From assembly GCA_036785705.1 (NCBI GenBank), contig JAWUZG010000028.1, forward strand, positions 558,001 through 622,000: DNA of 64,000 nt, in the 5' to 3' direction. Below, piece after piece: positions 50,751 through 61,860 of this stretch (its first letter is position 1; each line of letters opens with the position of its first letter). Origin of the DNA: Acanthornis magna. Its lineage: Eukaryota > Chordata > Aves > Passeriformes > Acanthizidae. The translations under genes and the position numbers were made by a program. The notes below the pieces were generated by a model. The model had not been told where the DNA came from, searched no databases, and was given only the letters and a program-made list of their open reading frames with translations.

Positions 50751-52194
50751 TGCCTAAAGGATTTTCCTACAGGAGAAGCAGGAAATGGAAATAAATGGCA
50801 GGTTAAAGAAGGCTCCTTCTTGCTTTATGCGTCCTCTAGAGCAAGAAGGGAAATAAATAATAATTAATTCTAGGCTCAAGAAATTCTCATCCTATTGCTG
50901 AGACCAAATAACTGCCAGATCTGCAGAAGAAAAACAGCTCTGATGAAAGATGAAGGGGAAAGGACACGGGGAAAGGAGCCACTCCGTGGATAATGTGAGG
51001 GTCAACATAAAAATATACAATGATTCAGAAAGGTTAATTCTGAACTGTTTCCCAAATTTGGAAAGAGCCTGGTACACAACATGTGGCTACATGTCAGAAT
51101 GTGACCTTTTCCACATTCAGAGTGTGATAACCATCTTCTTTGGCTACACCTGCATCAAAACATGCCAGACTTGTCATAAGAAATCCTTGTTCCCTAATGC
51201 CATGATTCCAGTCCTTCTCAAAATTCTCACATCAGATGCGGCCCAAGGATTATATGCAAAAAATACACATGGAAATCTGGGTGTGTGCAGGCACACCCAC
51301 ATACACATACATGACAAACATGGGATACTACTCATAAAAATGTACAATCTGCTTATTTAAGAGTTTCAAATGCCCCAAGTTTTGATGAAGAGTGGTATAA
51401 AGACTCCAAAGGGCCATCATGAGGATCCTAACTATGCAAACTAACCAACAAGCAGAAATTATCTTTGTAACCTACTGAACAGCCTGGGAAAACAAACAAG
51501 CAAGCAAACACTGTTTCTGTGAATCTGAAAGAAATTTCTTTTTAACAGATTTCAAAGAGAAGCCCAGAAAGAGGAAGGAAGAGCTTTAAAAGTGAAATTA
51601 CAAGTAAACAAGGACAGAGAAAGAAAAGAAAAAAAACCCAACTTCCTGAAAACGGATGGGAAAGGCCACCTAGAAATACACAGTATTGGTATCTCCAGCA
51701 TTTCACCAGCCAGCATCACAGTCCCAACTTTCACCTGTCTGGGCTACCTGGCAGACTACTTTTATCACAATTAGATAAAACAGACCCTCATTGGGGGAGT
51801 CCTGAACCGATTTGTCACCGTCCTTGCAGGTTCAAACCACAGTTCCCACGGTGAGGGCGTCCTTCACAGCACAGGCTCTTCCTCAGCTCTCCCCAGGGCT
51901 TAGGGAACAGACGGCTCTCCAGAGGCTTCAGCTGCTGGAACTTTGGGACTCTGGTGACCTGTCTTTTAAAATAGTGGGAGTAACTTCCGTTGCTGCCCCA
52001 GCAGTGCTTTTAGGAGCCCAGAGCATGCCAAAACACTGCTTGCCCTCGCATATAACTCGAGTAACAAAAGCGCAGCTGTACTCAGTTTAAGGCAGGGCAA
52101 TGTTTTCCCACCCCTTATTTAACATTGGCTTATTTCCATCAGCCGTAACAACAGTGAATGGCAGAGAAGGGATATTTTATGGGGAGCTATAGGC
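50751..52194. other. Non-coding unique sequence, no gene seen
   Basis: The 136-codon frame at 50950-51360 (plus) is unrecognised and at chance length. A short AAACAAACAAGCAAGCAAAC repeat lies at about 51490-51510. Confidence 0.65.
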
Positions 52195-52386
52195 TCACGG
52201 TGCTCTTTGATTTTGCTTCAAGTGAGTCAAATTGACTTTGTCGATGTATTGACGCAGGAGTCTGGCAACAGACCTCATCATAGGTAAACTCCTGAGGCCA
52301 AAGGGAGCCATGTTATGGATGATCTTATATAGGGAAAGCTCCATATAGAGCCAGTGCAGAATCAGGAGTAGAGAGGGCCAAGACAT
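52195..52386 (-). pseudogene. Possible relic of a LINE reverse-transcriptase C-terminus
   Basis: The minus-strand frame reads LLILHWLYMELSLYKIIHNM followed by APFGL. The spacing LHWL, then YK, then HN.AP resembles the motif that closes the reverse-transcriptase region of L2/CR1/Jockey-type LINEs, where LHWLP is followed by YK.LH..AP. The match is a handful of residues, and the normal spacing between LHWL and YK is shortened, so it may be coincidence. If real, it is a very old element. The next feature, a MIR-like piece, lies on the other strand. Confidence 0.2.
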
Positions 52387-52465
52387 CTGCAGTACTGAAT
52401 TACCTGCAATGGTCTGGCTTTAAGCATGATGGGTTTTTAGCTTATGTATAAGACCAGGGAACCAC

Positions 52466-52556
52466 TGGGCTCTACTTTCCAGCTTTCTATAGTCTTGAGC
52501 AAGTTACTTCTTAAATTTTTGCTTTTCAAGCTTCACATCAGAAATAATGACACTTC
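52466..52556 (+). mobile_element. MIR-like SINE (or L2 3' end) remnant
   Basis: The plus strand shows, in order, the blocks found in the 3' half of MIR. CTGGGCTCTACTTTCCAGC corresponds to the MIR words before its tail. TAGTCTTGAGCAAGTTACTT resembles TGACCTTGGGCAAGTCACTT. TTTTCAAGCTTCACATCAGA resembles the CTCAGTTTCCTCATCTGT region, and AATAATGACAC matches the ATAATAATAC-type block. MIR elements are ancient amniote SINEs that survive in birds in low number. The 3' tail is shared with L2, so the two cannot be separated here. Confidence 0.45.
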
Positions 52557-55253
52557 CAGGGCAACATTAACTCAACCATTTCTCCTAAACCTTTATAAAT
52601 TTGGAGAAGGAAGGACATAGAGGGGGGAAGTGCATTAGGGTTATTATATTGGCTCTTCCCCAGGCTTGCTTTCGAGGAGAGTTTTAAAAGAAATGTTTGG
52701 ATCAAATACCCCATCAATAAAAACTTGGATATCCTCCAAGAGTCCACTTCTTGGCTGAGAGCAAATAAAGCAGGTCTCCCAGTGTTTAAGCTGTAAGTGA
52801 AACCTTGAGTGCAAGAAGGTTGATATTAGAAGGCACATTTGTCTGATAAGAGTTACAGTCTACAGAGGATAAACTGAATAGCGTATGGATAAAAAGATGA
52901 GGCTGGGGAAAATCAGGATCTTGCATGTACCCGAAAATTGACAATGCGATGATTGGTGATACTTTACATTCCAGATCCAGATTAGTTAGGGCACTGATGT
53001 TACTGGGCTCACTAGGAAGACCTCCAAACTAAGGCCAGTGCCAAGCTGGTAAAGTGCTACCGAGGAACTGGAGTTTACATGGAATGAACAAAAACATGTT
53101 TTTCTCCAGACACAGAGAAGCAAACTACTTGTGTCCATTTAGGATCTCACAAAAGTTTCCTTCAGAAGATGAATTTTTACTCCAAACTCTGTTCCACACT
53201 TGGCATTTTTTGGCAAAGTCCTCCCTATCATGTATTCCAGATGAAGTAACCTCCTTGAATTCCTGCATAAATGTTCCTAGTACTGCTAAACACCAGCACA
53301 GCACCTAGTGATCTCTGTCCCAGATATCAATGATAGTTATCTATATGTCAGTATGTATGACAAAACATAACTTCTAAAGCACTTCAGGGCTTATCACATG
53401 CAAAAGTTTGCATCAGCTCCAGAGTTTACTCCACACACTCTGTTCCCAGCCAAGAAATGAACCACCCAAAGGTCAGTGGAGCAAGTGCTTGGTTTGGGCT
53501 ACACGCTCCCTTCGAGATGAAGCACAAAGCCATCAGGGTGTCAGGGTCACAACTGCCATGTTTCACACTTCAGGGATATCCTCTTCCTCCACAGCCCTGA
53601 CACGTGGAAGGAGAAGCACATCTGGATCCAAGATAAAGCAAGCCTGTGGTTAGGAGGTTATACCATTGCTCAAAGTCTGGCTAAACTTGGCCTTAACCAC
53701 CAAATTGACTGTGTATTTTTGTACTGAGGTGAGGAAATGAGATGTTCATGACCTGATTCAGAAACTAAAGCTTTGGACAAAGTTTCAGATGAATCTGTTA
53801 ATGAATTACTAGCAATAGGTGAGCTTATGTTTGACTGAATTTGTTTGGCAAACTTAAGGAATACATGTACTTGGAAAAGAGTTAGCTGAAATAAACATTT
53901 GTACTCACTCTGCTTTGAAGTTATACATAAAATACAGAAATATGTTGCACCAGTTGCAGTTGCGTTATGTGTTATTTCCCAACAATAAAAAGTCAAGAGT
54001 GAGAAAATGCTAAGGCTATTGCCAGAACATATAATTAAATTTCCTTCCCAAAGCTGTAAACCTCCTGTGAAGCTCAACCAATGTACCAGACCAAGAACCC
54101 CAGCTCCAGCCATCAGGGGAAAGTCCTTTCTCTCCATTAGTGTCACAGATCTTTTTCTGAGTTCTCTAAAGTGACACACGATCAGACTCATGGGCAGCAG
54201 TGCTGAAAGGCCTGAGTAACAGAATATCCTAGAAAGGAAAACACAAACTTTTAAAGGCCTATTTTTAATTAATTACCAGATGGAAATAAACCTTTCTTGG
54301 AACTTTTGGAAGCTTCTTGGAAAAGTCAAGCGTTCCCTCAAACTGGCCTTGTGTGCAAATTAGGACAGATAAAATAAGGGTTTTTTCCATTAATGAAATC
54401 GTGATAACTTCTGAGAGGATGCTCAGCAGAGAAAACATCAACTAAATCACCATGATCATTCCAACAAAAACATCTAGCCAAGCATATGTACCAAACATAA
54501 AACCCCCTCATATATTATGCAAATATGCATAAAACAGTTTGAATTTACAAATGCTCAGCCTGAGCACAAAGGCATACTTTATTTAAATGGCTGTTATAAA
54601 TCCATATAAAGTACAGGACTTAGCTTTTAAACTGTCTCTTCAACTCATACAGTTACCAAGCCTCTATATAAACAAAATATGGTCTGTCAGATTTCTGTTT
54701 GGCCTTTTTGTATTTTGTCTCTACAATGGGGATGTGAAAGAGAAAGGCTGAATGTATTTATTCTGGTCTGGGCATCTGGCCAACAGTAAAAGAGATATTT
54801 TAGGTTTTCTGGCTCACAGTGAGTTCAACCTCTTACCTGCCTCCCCATTTAGACCACAGCTACAGAATTACAGCTGTAACATGATTAGAATAGCAGAGAG
54901 GGTGCATCATAACATTGGCCATAAATATTACCACTGTACCCTGGTTTCACTCTCCCATCTCATCACAGCTCTCTTGTATCAGGCATTTTGCACAGTCCTG
55001 TCACATGTGGTAAGACTTGTGGTAAGCAGAGCTGTAAAATTTGTCTGCAAGGAGAGAAGGTTCTCAGCAGAACAACCAAAAGAGAGTTGGTTGTCTGTCA
55101 AAGAGAATTATTGCAAAATTAAAACCAAAAATACTGATATTTTGGTATCAATTCATGAGATATTTCTGGTACACCATACTCAGCTCATTTATACTTTAAA
55201 CACTCACAAGTTTTAGGTGGTTCCTTCTCCTCTCCCTCCAGCCTTGGCAGAGC
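52557..55253. other. Non-coding unique sequence; longest open frame of the window
   Basis: The longest ORF in the window lies here (53670-54191, minus, 173 codons). It resembles no protein I know, has no evident start context or domain, and a frame of this length is expected about once by chance in 64 kb of such composition. I therefore do not call a gene. The remainder shows no repeats I recognise. Confidence 0.6.
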
Positions 55254-55295
55254 CATAATGAAATCCTAACACTTCATAATGAAATCCTAACACTT
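55254..55295. repeat. Exact 21-bp tandem duplication
   Basis: The 21-bp word CATAATGAAATCCTAACACT plus T occurs twice back to back with no mismatch. A recent replication-slippage duplication is the simplest explanation. Confidence 0.95.
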
Positions 55296-55794
55296 CCATC
55301 CCATGCAGAAATAGTGTCTCCAGTTCCAACCCCTGTCCACAGCAGCTCCAGTGACGACAGGGAAAATGGTCCTGCTAAGGCAAATAACACTGGAATGGCC
55401 CTCTATCTAGTGGTGAGCAGCTCAGAAAGCTGGAAATCTTCTTCCAGCAGGTTCAGCTGCTCTGCGCTGAACAGGTGACCTAAGCCAAATAAAATAATCT
55501 TTAAATCCCTAAAATGCAAATTGTGTGTGTCTTCCAGGAAACTTTCGGCAGACATTAGCATTAAGTACCCCATCTGTGAGGGGACAAAGTCACCAAAATT
55601 CTGAAAAACAAGGTATTAACCCCTAAAGTTTGCCCACGTCTCATGAATATAAACAAATCTAAAAATCCTTTCCATAAAGACCCAATACATAATTTTGGTT
55701 CTTTGTATTTTATGATTGTGGTGGGTTTTAAAAACTCTCTAGAGATAGCAGCTAGTGCTTTTGGCTTAGGGAATACTGCTAAGGGACTACCCCC
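55296..55794. other. Non-coding gap
   Basis: Nothing recognised between the small duplication and the CR1 copy. Confidence 0.6.
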
Positions 55795-55959
55795 AGAATC
55801 CCAGAACAGGTCAGGCTGGAAGGGGCCACAGAGGGCCATCTGGTCCAACCGCCCTGCTCAAGCAGGGTCATCCCAGAGCACATGGCACAGGATAATGTCC
55901 AGACGGTTCTGGAATATCCCCAGTGAGGGAGACTCCACACCCTTTCTGGGCAATCTGTC
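55795..55959 (-). mobile_element. CR1 LINE 3' fragment
   Basis: Plus-strand reading starts AGAATCCCAGAACAGGTCAG, then GCTGGAAGGGGCCACAGAGG and CATCTGGTCCAACC. It continues with CCTGCTCAAGCAGGGTCATC and GAGGGAGACTCCACACCC, and ends with TTCTGGGCAATCTGT. This is the reverse complement of the terminal ~165 bp of an avian CR1. It is well preserved, so it is younger than the copies at 36.6, 40.3 and 50.3 kb. The 5' end is truncated at about 55959, as usual for CR1. Confidence 0.92.
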
Positions 55960-58334
55960 ACCTGAATAATAAAGAAATTTAAATAAAGAATATTGCTTGT
56001 GTGGGGGTTACAGTGGCTTTTGGAAATCATAGGATTATAAAAATAGGAGCACATCATATAAAGAAATCTGATGTGAAAACTGGAAGACTGGGAAAAAGGC
56101 GGAGAAACTGAGATCTTTTGGCAACATGCTCAGAATCAGCCTTAGTCAGCAAAGATGTTCAGGAGATTACAGTGAAATGAAGTTCCCAGCCCAGTGCCAG
56201 GAAGTCAGATTTCCACACTACAATGATAAATATTTTCAATGGTAATTGCTGGGAGGCCAATCCTGCCTGTCAAAATAGAGGCACCACAATGGACTGTTGT
56301 GATGAATTTCACAGGATGAACTCAATTTTCACTCTGACCCACGATCAGTCTTTATAGCTGTCCTTGTGATAACTTTCACAGCACTGAATTTGCATATTTT
56401 TAACTAAAAAGGGATCAATCGAACTCCTTAGATAAACCATGCTATCTTTCTGCGTTGTCCCTTTTCTGCAATGCTATCAGCAGTCATATTTCTACAGTTA
56501 AAGACTTTTCCATCTTCCTCTTTCCATTTAAAACACACTTTGGCACAATCAGAGTGCTTTTCAATCAGCCCTGGTAAGAACAAGTATCTGTCTTTGAAAA
56601 AAAGCAAATGTATTGGCATGATCAAGTTACTAATGGGAGATCCATTATATAATCAACAAATTGGTGTTTCTGCTGGCTATTCCCTTTCCTCTTGCCTCCA
56701 TAATAGTTCTTGGTTCAGTCAGATATTTGCAATTCATTTAGTAAATGGACAAACTAAGCATTTGGATTTTTCCCAGTTGTGTTGCACTGTGCTGATTAAT
56801 AATTGCAGCTGCTGCATTTCCCTGCAGAAATACCGGCTTTTCAGCAGAGGTAGGATGATCCTTCAGGCACAGGTGAATATGCAAGTGCCCTGTGCATCAC
56901 TTGGGCTTTCTGTTCCCTTGATGTAAAGAGCCTTTCCATCTCCAGGGAATGAGGAATGCTAGCATGGGCTGGTAGCTTATCTGTGTACAGGAAGTTCCAC
57001 TGTGTAGTAAAACAAAAATCTACTCATTTTACTTTATGATTCTTACTAAATTTACTAATTTCATTTTCATAATTGCTCATAATTCCATATAGCTCCCATT
57101 CTATAGGATAAATGTTCCATTTTCAGGCTCATCCTACCAAATGGTCATCTCTTCATCACCATCTTTACCTGATTTGTTTCTAAGGAAAATACAGTATAGG
57201 TATTTCAGCACAACAGGTCTTGAGAGGAAATTGAGTTTTTTCATTATTAATCATCCCCTCCACACACATCCAAATATGTAGTTTTACCTTCTTTATTTTA
57301 TACAGTTGATCTGCAAATCACTCCATCCTGCTTTGGGTTAGAGTACACAATATGGAAGAGAGTTACTTAGATATTTAACTCCAGCATGATATACTTTGAA
57401 ATGCAACTAGCATGTTACATTATTAATTAAGTCATTCAAGTTTCTCATTTCCAATATTTAAGCAATATCAAATAACTAGAACTAAAAATTAACAGATAAT
57501 TTCAAGCTAGCTCAGCAGTAAAATGCAACTACCTGTTATGATTCAAGGTTGCTGAAGTCCACAATCCCAAATAGCCAAAAATGTCTCTAGCAGTAAATAA
57601 ATAAAAAAAGAAACCTTCTAAAATTATCTGGCAGGGGCAGACTAAAGCAGAGGATTCCTGTCATGGGAGTTCTCCTGTGCTACATTTACATTCCCAATAA
57701 GCAAGTCCAGGCATATTTGTTTTTACACAGTTGTTTCCACACTGAGACACATTTCCATTCCCCCCTCCCTTCTTCTGCTTTTGTGTTCCATCGTCCACAT
57801 CAACAATTAGTGGAAGTGCCTGGCTGTGCCTGTTCACATTGTTCCCAGACTTTTCTCTCCCCCAGTGAGCTCTGAAGACCATGCATTATTTGACATGACA
57901 AGACTTGGAGGCCTTCTACAGCAATGGCTGCATGCAGGGAAGAAGACAGAGGCAAGGAAGAAGAATGCTAGTCCTGGTTACAACTATCTAGGACAGTAGG
58001 ACTCAAGTCAATATGTGTTAATCCCTTAGCACAAGAGCCCAGGTGATCGCACTTTAAATTACTTAAGTCTTGTAAACCAAAAACCACCAGAAATAAAAAT
58101 AGCCTAAAGGTCAAGCTCGTTGCTCTGTTTGTTTTGTGACACGAAAACACAGGATATTCATAACGTGGGGTTTTCCCCTGAAATAATTAAATATCTATTG
58201 TATTCTCCATCACAGCTCATTTCTCTGCAACATGAACAATTTTCCAGCTTGTCTATACACACTGAATGTATTCAATTTAGCGCAAACAGCTGCACACAGG
58301 GCGGCTCCCCGCCACACACACAGGCTCTGCACTT
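55960..58334. other. Non-coding unique sequence, no gene seen
   Basis: A 151-codon frame at 56471-56926 (plus) is unrecognised. Homeodomain-type words (CTGATTAATAATTGCAGC, TTATTAATTAAGTC) occur at about 56791-56808 and 57419-57433. No repeats recognised. Confidence 0.6.
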
Positions 58335-59111
58335 CACAGAATCACAGAATAGGCTGAGCTGGAAGGGACCCACAAGGACCATCAAGTCCAACTCCTGGGC
58401 CTGCACAGGACCATCCCCAAGAGTCACACCATGTGCCCGAGAGCACTGCTCAAACGCTTCTTGAACTCTGCCAGGTTTGGTGCTGTGACCACTTCCCTGG
58501 GGAGCTGTTCCAGTGCCCAACCACCCTCTGGGTGAAAAACCTTTTTCTGATATCCAACCTAAACCTGCTCCGACACAACTTGAGGCCATTCCCTCAGGTC
58601 CTGTCACTGTCACCACAGAGCACAGATCAGTGTCTGCCCCTCCTCTTCCCCTCATGAGGAAGTTGTAACTGCAATGAGGTCTCCCCTCAGTCTCCTCTTC
58701 TCCAGCTGAACAGAACAAGTGACCTCAGCCACTCTGCATACGACTTCCCCTCAAGGCCCTCCATGCTCTTTGTAGCCCTCCTTTGGACACTCTCTAATAG
58801 CTTATTTTCTTTTTTATATTGTGGCACCCAAAACTGCCCCCAACACTTGAGGTGAGGCTGCCCCAGAGCAGAGCAGAGCAGGACAGTCCCCTCCCTCTCC
58901 CGGCTGGCAATGCTGTGCCTGATGCCCTCGGGACACCACTGACCCTCCTGGCTCCAGGGCACTGCTGGCTCACATTCAACTCGCCATGGACCCCCAGGTC
59001 CCTTTCCGTGGTGCTGCTTTCCAGCCTCTCATTCCCCAGTCTGTCCATACATCCAGGGCTGCCCCATCCCAGGTGCAGACTCCGGCACTTTCCCTTGTTG
59101 AACTTCAGGTG
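58335..59111 (-). mobile_element. CR1 LINE, 3' ~780 bp with decayed ORF2 end
   Basis: Largest and best preserved transposon here. The 3' end lies on the left: CACAGAATCACAGAATAGGC, AGCTGGAAGGGACCCACAAGG and CATCAAGTCCAACTCCTGG. The element runs rightward to GTTGAACTTCAGGTG, where it is 5' truncated. On the minus strand the right half encodes the last part of ORF2 (reverse transcriptase), with [16 protein letters not shown], then [17 protein letters not shown] and a damaged LRSLVLFSWRR stretch. The coding sequence is split over two frames with stops, so the copy is inactive. An insertion of T/A-rich sequence (about 58798-58822) interrupts the area after the PQYKK block. The wording is that of the CR1 families common in passerine and other neoavian genomes. 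Confidence 0.96.
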
Positions 59112-61075
59112 TTAGGTAAGGACTTGTGTTATTACATGTTTTTTAAATTAACCTAGTCAGGTGCACAGAACATTCAAGACCGTAAAATATAAACAAATGT
59201 ATCTATTGCCCTCTGGAAATGAACTTTTAGAAATATCTTCTCTGGAAATGAATGCTTCCTTAGAGTGTATAGTAAATATTTCCTCTCATTTTGTTGCTAA
59301 AGTCCAGAGAAATTTGATTTTACCATTCCTCCAAGAGAAGGTGATCGATCCCCAGTCACACATCCCCAGATGTTCAGCCTGTGTGTCCCAACTCTCATCC
59401 ATTAAAGTGCATATACTGACCAATGCCATTGATCTTACAGCCTTTGCTTTTACGTGTGTGCCTCTTCCTTGGTTACTTCAACCCAAATACTTCTGCTTCA
59501 CAAACATGCTGACAAAAAGGTATATGCAGATTACGGTAGTGAAATATATATTTTTTCCATTTTAAAACATTTATATTTGTAAGTAAATTTGAAATAACTA
59601 CTCACAGATTCCAAACACATCAAATGCCTACTGTAGCTCACAAAACTTCCAAAGTTTACACAGGGGTAAAAAAGTATAAAAAATCCTCTCACAATTTTAA
59701 ATTATCAGAGACTTTTCTCAAGTTACATTGAAAAGAAATTTCTTTCTGAAGTCTCTATCACATGCAATACTTGGTCCCTCTCACTCAAATATAAGACAAA
59801 CACACACAGACTTTATTGTGTGTCACAACAGATTGCAATGCACCAAGTATCAGTGTTAGTTTCAGTCTTTATCATCAAGACAGCAGCTGCTATTTATGTC
59901 TCTCCAAATTACTTCCTAGTATTACTCTCAATCTCTGTTCCATTAGAAAAAAACAATTTCTGACTTGTTGTTTTGGGGGTTTTTTTGTTGTATTTTTGTT
60001 TGTTTGTTTGTTTGTTTCCATTTTAGGTATCAGACACTAGAGAATGTTACTGGAAGTGGAAAAGTAGGAAAGCAGCTTCCATTTGTAATGCTGGTATAAA
60101 TAGCAGAGAGAGAAGAGTGGCATCTTAAAAGTTTGAAAGATGTAAAGCTTAATTTTCAAATGTAATTAAGGATATCCTGATGCAAATGGACTGGCAGGAT
60201 CTTCAAATACTGTAAAGGAACCTAAGATGCGTAAATTCCTTTGAAAATCCCACCTCTCAGAGCTACGAGCCTTCTTAGCACCTATTTTCTTTTCTCAAGG
60301 CTTAATCTTGTGAATGGCATTTCAAGTAAACTTGAGTCATCTGTTGTTTGCAGATTTTTGGATCTGAGACTACAGACAGATGGACATCAAAAGCGAATGA
60401 GTTACCAAGGCTTACCAAGTTACCACTCGTTTTATCTGACAATGAAAATAAAACATATTGGCTAAGTAGGAAGGCATTGTAAGGCAACATGCTTTGTTCA
60501 GCATTGCAGTGGGACAGAGTCTGATGGGAAATCCAGCAGGGGAACAGCAGCTTGCCTTGCCTTGGTAATGAGTGTTGAGGTCCACCAGGACAGCTGACGA
60601 ATATTGGGGAGGAACAGTTTTGTCTGACTAAGTAATGAAGACAAGCCCACTACTGTACATGGTTAAGTAAGACATGTTTCCTCTTTGACTGACTTCAGCA
60701 TTTTACAGCTCAAACTCAGAAGACTTCCTTTAACAGCAACTTTTGCATGCCAGCTGATGACACGTCCACAGGTCTGCCGCATGAAAAGAGTCAGAACTCT
60801 CAGTACAATGCAGAAAAAAAAGAATTCAAGTAATTGCACTTTTTGAATTACTGGATTTACTTTATAAAGAAAAATGCTGGCATGTACCCTCCTGCCTCTG
60901 CGCAGCTTAAAGCATGTACAGTCATTCTAAAACACATAAAAAATGCAAGGAAAATGTATAATTAATCATCACCCAACTAAAAGAAGTCTCTTAAATTAGT
61001 ATTTACCTTTAACATCAACTCACCAAATAATGAGCAAAGCTGCATAACATCTTCTACCTCCCATTCTTTTCAGTC
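59112..61075. other. Non-coding unique sequence with a (TTTG)n patch
   Basis: A TTTG microsatellite of about five to six repeats lies at about 59993-60017. A 134-codon frame at 59161-59565 (plus) is unrecognised. Nothing else stands out. Confidence 0.65.
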
Positions 61076-61187
61076 TATGTTTATGAATAATGTTGGTTCA
61101 ACTTTTCAAATTTTGCGTTTATGAATAATATTGGTTCAACTTTTCAAATCTTATGTTAATGAATAATGTTGGTTCAACTTTTCAAAT
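61076..61187. repeat. Tandem array: three copies of a 38-bp unit
   Basis: ATGAATAATGTTGGTTCAAC followed by TTTTCAAAT recurs, with ATGAATAA starting at 61083, 61121 and 61159, an exact 38-bp period. Copies differ at a few bases only (AATATTGG instead of AATGTTGG in copy 2). A short minisatellite. Confidence 0.95.
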
Positions 61188-61803
61188 GGCAGAAGCTCCC
61201 CATTTTCCCATAAAACTGTAGAGTTGATCTAGAATTAGTGGAAGGAGTATCTAAGGATGGTGTTGAGACCATGCTGGTATTCTCTCTCCGGCTCTAGCTG
61301 GCAGCAGAATGCCCAGCTCCAACAATTGGAAGGACAAGTCAGCAGAACGCAGGAAGGGAGAGAGAATGCCTGCAAACTCTCTGGAGATTGCTGCAGGTTG
61401 AACAAGGCTGGTTTCAGATGTACCCAGACCCCATTTTCTTGACTGTGTAGATGACTACATGTGAAATGGCTGCAGATGCCTTGTTTCAAGAATTCTACAA
61501 CTGATGTGCCACCAGCTACACAAAAAAGACTAACATTTCACAGCTTTCAACAACCACATGAACCACATGGAGGGTGTGATAATTAGGCACACTCACTGGT
61601 ACCACTTTTGATGCTGGAAATGAAAATAGTTTCCTCTAATTTGTCTAATATCCTCAATCCTTGGTCTTCCTGATCAGGCTGCCAAGAGTCCTAATGGTGT
61701 TATTTTAAGACATGGCATGACTGTCTGCAGACATTAGACTGGAATCCTTCCACTTCACACATATTTTCATTAAAAGCAAAAGGAAAAACACTTCCCATGG
61801 CTG
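61188..61803. other. Non-coding unique sequence, no gene seen
   Basis: Two complementary-strand frames at 61235-61489 are open in the same place and unrecognised. No element identified. Confidence 0.6.
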
Positions 61804-61860
61804 CTGACTTAGGGTAACTTTATACATGGATCTGACTTAGGCTGAGCTTGTACATGGATC
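61804..61860. repeat. Tandem duplication, 28-bp unit, two copies
   Basis: CTGACTTAGGGTAACTTTAT followed by ACATGGAT is repeated 28 bp later as CTGACTTAGGCTGAGCTTGT followed by ACATGGAT. The copies share both ends and differ in the middle. Confidence 0.85.

Noticed and set aside
51826..51838. GGTTCAAACC, similar to a tRNA B box
   Set aside because: No A box at the right distance and no cloverleaf can be drawn; a chance match.
58272..58718. 148-codon minus-strand open frame
   Set aside because: Lies in the 3' part of the minus-strand CR1 element and reads a decayed, out-of-frame product; not a host gene.
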